In this document: in pieces, positions 58,738 to 64,000 of the stretch
Layout: every line of letters begins with the position of its first letter
Numbering within the stretch: position 1 is the first letter of the stretch
Source of the DNA: Simmondsia chinensis
Lineage: Eukaryota; Streptophyta; Magnoliopsida; Caryophyllales; Simmondsiaceae
DNA length: 64,000 nucleotides
NCBI GenBank assembly: GCA_018398585.1
Contig: JAGTTD010000011.1
Coordinates: 5,269,001-5,333,000 of the forward strand
Reading direction: 5' to 3'
Notes under the pieces: generated by a model
Databases searched by the model: none
Told to the model about the DNA's origin: nothing
What the model saw: the letters and a program-made list of their open reading frames with translations, nothing else
Made by a program: the position numbers and the translations under genes

Positions 58738-59988
58738 TGTTGTTTGGTTCTTATATAGTCTAAACTATATCCGAAAACAAGACTAGAATAACCTAAGTTA
58801 TTAGTTATATTGTTTAGGAGGAAAATGTGTCATTTTGGTAAGTAAAATATTTAAAATATTGTGCTTTAATTTATGTCAAAATATCAGATATTTTAAATGG
58901 CATTTTGGTAAATATTATGAGCAATTAAAATTGGGTTTACCTAAAAAAGAAAAAAAAAACCCTAAATGCCCTTACCCAGCCGCTGCCCGTGCATGATTCC
59001 CATGCTGCCCTTGTACTTTCCAAGACTAGCTGTAATGCACTTCATTTATGAAGCTTCTTCAGGAAGCTATCCTTTTGAAATTTGATAGCCAAGACCAGGC
59101 TACGTGTCACTAATCCCATGGCCAAAATATGGGTATGTTTGGGCTAATTTAAGCCCTTGATTCACTCACATCGAAGGGCCCTTGATGGGCCATGTGTCAG
59201 CATCGTGGGGCCCAATTTTGTGTTTTCTTGGACAGATCTGGACCGTTGTTTTGACTTGAACGAACGGCTCAGATTCGCCTGACATGGATTACTTCCTCGA
59301 GGCTATCATACCCCGTTTTCTATGAAGAAAAATGAAGAACCTCATTTTACAACCCTTCACCTTCCTTCTCTCTCTCTCCGTGGTTCTCCAAGGCTTCCCT
59401 AAGGTTTCCCCCTAGGGTTTCTTGCTTCCAAGCTCCATTAATGGTGAGTTGCTAAGCTATTTGGTGCTGAGATCCATGAGGTGAGATCAAGAAGGGCTTT
59501 GATCTAGGGCTGTGCTGTATTGTAGCACTAAGCTTGAGTAGGTATACCTTTCTTACTCTCTCTCTCTCTTTATGTTCTTCGTTTCGTTTGTTGAGTTCGT
59601 TGATTTAAAAAGAGGTTTGTAATGAATAGCTTAGATTTTGATGGAAAGCGCCTTGTAATTTATTTGTTGTAACTTTAGGTTTGTAATAATAAAATAAAGC
59701 TCTCTAGTGGTAGGGGGACCATGGAGTAGGCCAGTTAGGACTGAATCACGTTAAAATCGCTATGTACTCGTTTATATTTCGTTTGTTTCTTCTATCATTG
59801 TTTGTAAGCTTAATCTCGAATTTTAGGGCAGGATTTTGTCAACATTTTCAAAGATCCTAAAATCAGTAACGGTTTGGTGAACTTTAACAAGATAACTGTT
59901 TAACAAGCAAAGTTTAAGTCTAAGTTTGTTAAGATCGATTTTAACATTAAGTTTATCGAGATCAAACGGTCACGGTTTTGTCACAACA
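58738..59988 (+). repeat. 3' LTR of the Copia element (1,251 bp)
   Basis: Uninterrupted counterpart that shows the empty site (AATGCCCTTACCCAGCC at about 58965) of the insertion in the 5' LTR. Confidence 0.92.
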
Positions 59989-59993
59989 GAGAG

Positions 59994-61728
59994 ATATTCT
60001 ACCAATGATAATGTATTTAGGCTCATTAGTGAGCTATATTTTGTGACACCCCTCTAAAACATGCATTGTTTAATTATCCTTAAAGATTGAGTTGGCAGGT
60101 AAAAAAATTAAATGGCTTAGGAATGGAGTGTGAGACATTCCATTGTACGGGTTATAAGAGCACTTGAGAGCCTATGAGATGTGTTGTTTGATCATAATCT
60201 TTTCTGATTATGGTGTTTTGCCGATGTTTCATAGTTATAGCTAGGTTATAGAAATTGATTCTAGTGGAAATATTATTTCGGTGACTGTCCAAAGTTAGTG
60301 TGAATAGCTCGATGATGCTAGCACTTGGGCTTGAGAGCCTTGCAGATGCTTGGGTTGCCTTAAGTTGAATTGTAAAAGGTATCTTGTGAATTACGGTCCT
60401 CTATACCTCTTTCTCTTAATATCACCAAAATTTGATACGACATTGGTAAAGCATGGACTATCCTTAATAGTAATAATGCATGTACTCCAAGCACGTGAGA
60501 ATGGGTTTATGGTCTTTTGTGACCTAAACTGGCGGTGACCCAATTGATTTGAGATGATAATGTTTCACCATTGTGACGATATGTGGAATTGATAAGTTTG
60601 TAGTATACGTATTTCGTGCCAACTGTGTATACGATATATGTACGGTATGTATACTATTTGAGTATTTTGAGTAGAGATATGATATTTGCTCCACTATTGT
60701 GTTACATTAACTCTTGTTGAAGTTGGCCGGCGATGGAGCTAGTTGTTTAACTGCTTGTTGCAGATACCTCAATATGGGGGTAAGAGCAACTCGTGATTGA
60801 TGTTGGCAGTGGTCAACTCTTAAGCACCACTTTATTCCAATATAGTGTTGAAATGCCATTTATGATGATTGAGTTTGATGCTTTAACCTAACCCATAGTC
60901 CGTAATAGGTGATGTGGACACTGCACACTTGATGGGTTTGGCAAGAGGACACCTATTCATCTCAGGCTTAAGATCATAAACGATCTATTCGAAAGAAAGT
61001 GATATCACTAAATTGTTGAAGGTCGGAAAGAACCTTGTGGGTCCATTAATAAAGACACTTTGTCGAAAAATGGTTGTGGAAACATCGAAAAGGATGGGAA
61101 TGAAGTCTATGTATAAATGAACCGTGATATATCCAACCTAATTTTAATAGGTTCAATGTGAAGAATCATAGTTTTATTCAAGGAATGAACTATATTTTAT
61201 GATATCCCTCCCTATAGTGTGACAGTGCGGAGACGGGTCAATAGTCATATGTTCAGTGTGTAAGCAAGGCTTGCACTTGGTGGATACTGTCGTTATGTTA
61301 CCAAGGGGTGAGATTAAGCTTTTGCTCTTAATGGACCCATAGCTATATGTTTGGCAGCGTGCGGTAACACATACTTGATGGGATCCACCTATGTAGGTGT
61401 GGAAGTGTGGCCACTCCCTATGAAGGTTTAAGACTTGCCTTCTAGAGCACCCATGAATATCCAGGACGAACGCATGGCTGATAAAACACACCAAACCGCA
61501 GGAGTTGCCGAGATATGGAGTTTGCTATGTGTCCGAGTGGCAGACTATACAACCCCTTATGAGGTTCAAGGCGAAAGTAACATTGCAAGTTGTTGGTCCT
61601 AATCTTGGGTTACAGTAGGTGACGATTCAAGTCGCAAAACATTGACATTAAAAAATTGAACGCCCTTTGCCCAATCTATCATTCTTGTTCTCTTTTGCTT
61701 TTATCCTTTGTGGGTGATTATTGAAAAA
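59994..61728. other. Non-coding DNA after the Copia insertion
   Basis: Before the Copia insertion this was continuous with 52995. Text such as GTGATGTGGACACTGCACACTTG and several GGCAAGAGGACACC-like blocks suggest retroelement leader sequence, but no domain or pair supports it. Confidence 0.4.
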
Positions 61729-62548
61729 ATAATACAAGCTAATTTTAAGTATAATGAGGAAATACTTTTTCAAGACCCATTACTAGCTGTTTAGGGTCAT
61801 TAAAATTGTGACTGTTCGAATTAATTAATAATATTGTTGTTGGGAATTATTAACAATTTGCACCGGACTTTAATGCTTAATTACCATTGCAAATTCAATC
61901 CCATAGAACTTACGTCCCACTATTTAACCCCCAATCTCTCTCTTCTCTCTATATAAAAGAGTTGTCTCTCTACATACACACATACATACACAGCTAGAGA
62001 GAGAGAGAGAGCTCTAGACAGAGAAAGCGAAGCAACCGTTGCAGTTAAGCACCTCTGGTTCACTCTCATCGTCCTCTTCTCCTTCGCCTTCGTCGTTCAC
62101 TCTTTTTCTCTCTCCTCAAATTTTAGGCAAAGTTCAAGGTACTCCTACCCGAAAATTAATGAGTGCATGTTAAGAGTCGGACCGAGTTAATCCTTGAGAA
62201 CAGCCACCGGTTATACTGTATGCACCAAAGCAGTGGCGAAATCGTCTTTTAGGATAGTGGTCTCTACCATTGCACGATAGCATCGTTTTTGTAAGATCTT
62301 TCTAATGGTTATCTCCTAGTCGCACTATTTGTTGCTATGTTTGAAAATTGGTCAATTTTCTAACAATTATTTGATTGCTATGTTTAAATAATTATTTCTA
62401 AATTTTTTGTAATTTTTCAGTATTCTTCGCTGTAAATTTTTTGGTATTTCTCGCTGAAGTATTTGGTATTTTTTACTGCAGTATTTCAGTATTCTCGCAG
62501 CAATTTTTATTGTATTTTCACTGCTATTAGTTAATTTTTTCTAATAAT
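61729..62548 (+). pseudogene. Orphan gene 5' end, copy 2 (promoter, leader, exon 1)
   Basis: Same order as copy 1: ATATAAAAGAGTTGTCTC, a GA leader, then the hydrophobic frame. The start is lost (GTT instead of ATG at 62038) but the frame is open: AVKHLWFTLIVLFSFAFVVH, then SFSLSSNFRQSSR to the AAG/GTACTC site. Thus each copy lacks something the other has. Several differences between copies are silent (TTC/TTT, TCT/TCA), though the sample is small. Confidence 0.5.
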
Positions 62549-62760
62549 ATAAAGTTAAATATAATTTCCAAATATTTTGGAGAAATGATAAGGTAATCTT
62601 TTTATCTCTTTGTAATGTTTGGTACCTTTTCGCTTTTTCTTTTGGCTGCATAATTGTATTTTTTCTTTTTTTTTTTGGAAAAGAAATTACATGCACGAAC
62701 GTGATGTGAAGTGTTTTGGATCAGGTGCAATGACTATATATTTTTACAATCACAAAGGAA

Positions 62761-63081
62761 GAGGGGGAGGAAATTTTTTAATTTTTTAATTTTAAAGATT
62801 TAATTTTAAATTTAAGTTTTTTATATGAAATAATTTTAATATATAAATTTATATTTTGACTATTTAGTAATTAGATATCTATTAAATATTTGTTATAATT
62901 TAATGTTTTCAAGAATAATTTAACATTGTTGAAAATATTAAATTACAATAAATATTTAACAGATATCTAATCACTAAATAGTCAAAATATAAATTTATAT
63001 ATTAAAATTATTTTATATAAATATCTTAAATTCAAAATTAAATTTTAAAACTAAAAAATTAAAAAATTTTCCTCCTCTCCC
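62761..63081. mobile_element. Near-perfect foldback element (about 320 bp)
   Basis: Arms of about 150 bp form a hairpin centred near 62920; AGATATCTATTAAATATTTG pairs with CAAATATTTAACAGATATCT-like text, and GGGGGAGGAAATTTTTTAA pairs with TTAAAAAATTTTCCTCCTC. It abuts a Gypsy integrase remnant. Target duplication unresolved. Confidence 0.85.
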
Positions 63082-63099
63082 CCCCCCCCCCAATGGTTG

Positions 63100-63285
63100 T
63101 AGTGGTCCTGGTGTTGTCAATGTTTCAACCTTCATACATTGACAAGCGTTGCACTTTTTGATAAAATTTTTTAAATCAGACTTCATGCCATTCCAGTAAA
63201 AATCAGCCTTTAATCGTTTGTAGCATTTCCTGTACCCAAAGTGGCCAGCTAATGGACTCGAATGGTATTGACACATATATTGCCC
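63100..63285 (-). pseudogene. Gypsy integrase zinc-binding fragment
   Basis: The minus-strand frame reads YHSSPLAGHFGYRKCYKRLK, FYWNGMKSDLKNFIKKC and NACQCMKVETLTTPGPLQPL: the H-H-C-C zinc finger of a Gypsy integrase. The continuing catalytic core is cut off by the foldback element and a C run. Confidence 0.9.
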
Positions 63286-64000
63286 TAAAATATTTTAAAG
63301 TTAAACTTATAGAATTTATGTATTTTATTAATTATAACAAATTCAATGCCATACTTCAATCATGAAATAATGTATTAGATATAAATATTGAGAACAATAA
63401 AATAAATTACAAAATTTATGATAATTCTAAGGCCATACTTCAATCATTACAAATCAAATGCCATATTATTTTTTTTGGAACACGTCAAGCCATCAAAGGC
63501 CATACTTCAATTATTAAATACTAGTTTTTTCCCCGTGCGATCCACAGGTAGTATGCGCAGTGTATATTTTTTGTTTAGTTGTGAAAATGGCTTTAATTAT
63601 TTTCATTGTCAATAAAAGCATTGCGAACGTTTGCATTTAATGGACTTGGCATTATAGTGACTACCAGTGTCTCTATTATGTAGAAATAATCAATTCATAG
63701 CATGTTTACAACAAGCACTGTACTTATTATCCTCAATTTGGAATGAAAAATATGGGACAATAATAGATTTAGCATGTTCGCCTTCATTTCAATAATTGTA
63801 TTGCGAATACCGTTATGGGCTCCAACAATCACTAGCATTGCTTTGTTTAAGTCCAACAGTCGAGAAGCACTCTACTAGCATCCCTTTTGTACAATTCTCC
63901 GAACTTATCATCAAAATGGAACCTATGAGCACTCATTTTCATTTTTCTGCGAACGTGAACCACGTGACACACGACCTACATCGCCCGACGAGCTTGGCTC
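63286..64000. other. AT-rich end of the window
   Basis: Three diverged copies of a CCATACTTCAAT phrase (63350, 63431, 63500) suggest a decayed tandem repeat. TACTAGTTTTTTCCCCGTGCG at about 63520 resembles the start of a common plant non-autonomous element (CCCGTGCGATGCACGG type). No gene seen. Confidence 0.4.

Larger units (their letters stand above)
53001..59988 (+). mobile_element. Copia retrotransposon with both LTRs, decayed
   Basis: 5' LTR 53001-54560 and 3' LTR 58738-59988 both begin TGTTG and end GTCACAACA. Flanks are GAGAA (52996-53000) and GAGAT (59989-59993), an almost intact target duplication. The primer site AGTGGTATCAGAGC starts right after the 5' LTR and a purine-rich AACCAGGTGGAGAAT precedes the 3' LTR. 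The coding region has all domains in Copia order but many stops. Confidence 0.93.

Noticed and set aside
63880..64000. A possible minus-strand exon running off the window end
   Set aside because: About 95 bases are open from the edge, then stops follow; no family resemblance and too short to judge.

Overview
The window is nuclear DNA from a flowering plant, most likely a eudicot. Both intact genes have GT-AG introns, the spaces between exons are AT-rich and packed with retrotransposons, and Au-type SINEs recur. I cannot name the species.

Two protein-coding genes are complete and converge tail to tail. Gene 1 (+, 2919-20416, seven exons, 732 aa) encodes an uncharacterised plant protein with an HNH-nuclease-like motif followed by a long coiled coil and a charged C-terminus. 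Its first intron is about 13 kb and holds at least three Copia remnants, solo-LTR-like sequence, a SINE and a near-perfect 1,879-bp tandem duplication. Gene 2 (-, 24507-32656, five exons, 612 aa) is a plastid-envelope ATP/ADP translocase (NTT/AATP family). Its first intron holds an LTR-like sequence, into which a 1,117-bp Mutator-type element has inserted. That element has long terminal inverted repeats and subterminal arrays of an AACCGCG palindrome.

The right half, from about 33.4 kb, is almost entirely transposable elements. A Gypsy element with a 5-bp target duplication lies at 33404-37360. A 578-bp non-autonomous element with a 10-bp target duplication follows at 37651-38228. A truncated Copia lies at 38940-41171. 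A Gypsy element with a chromodomain-like C-terminus lies at 41680-46543. A decayed Copia with both LTRs lies at 53001-59988. A Gypsy integrase fragment lies near 63.2 kb.

The Copia at 53-60 kb has inserted between two direct copies (about 49.66-50.50 kb and 61.73-62.55 kb) of what looks like the 5' end of an unidentified gene: a TATA box, a GA-rich leader and a short hydrophobic first exon with a splice donor. Each copy is broken differently. This duplicated orphan 5' end and the palindrome-array Mutator element are the least expected features of the window. Everything rests on reading the sequence. Similarity to known families is recalled, not searched.
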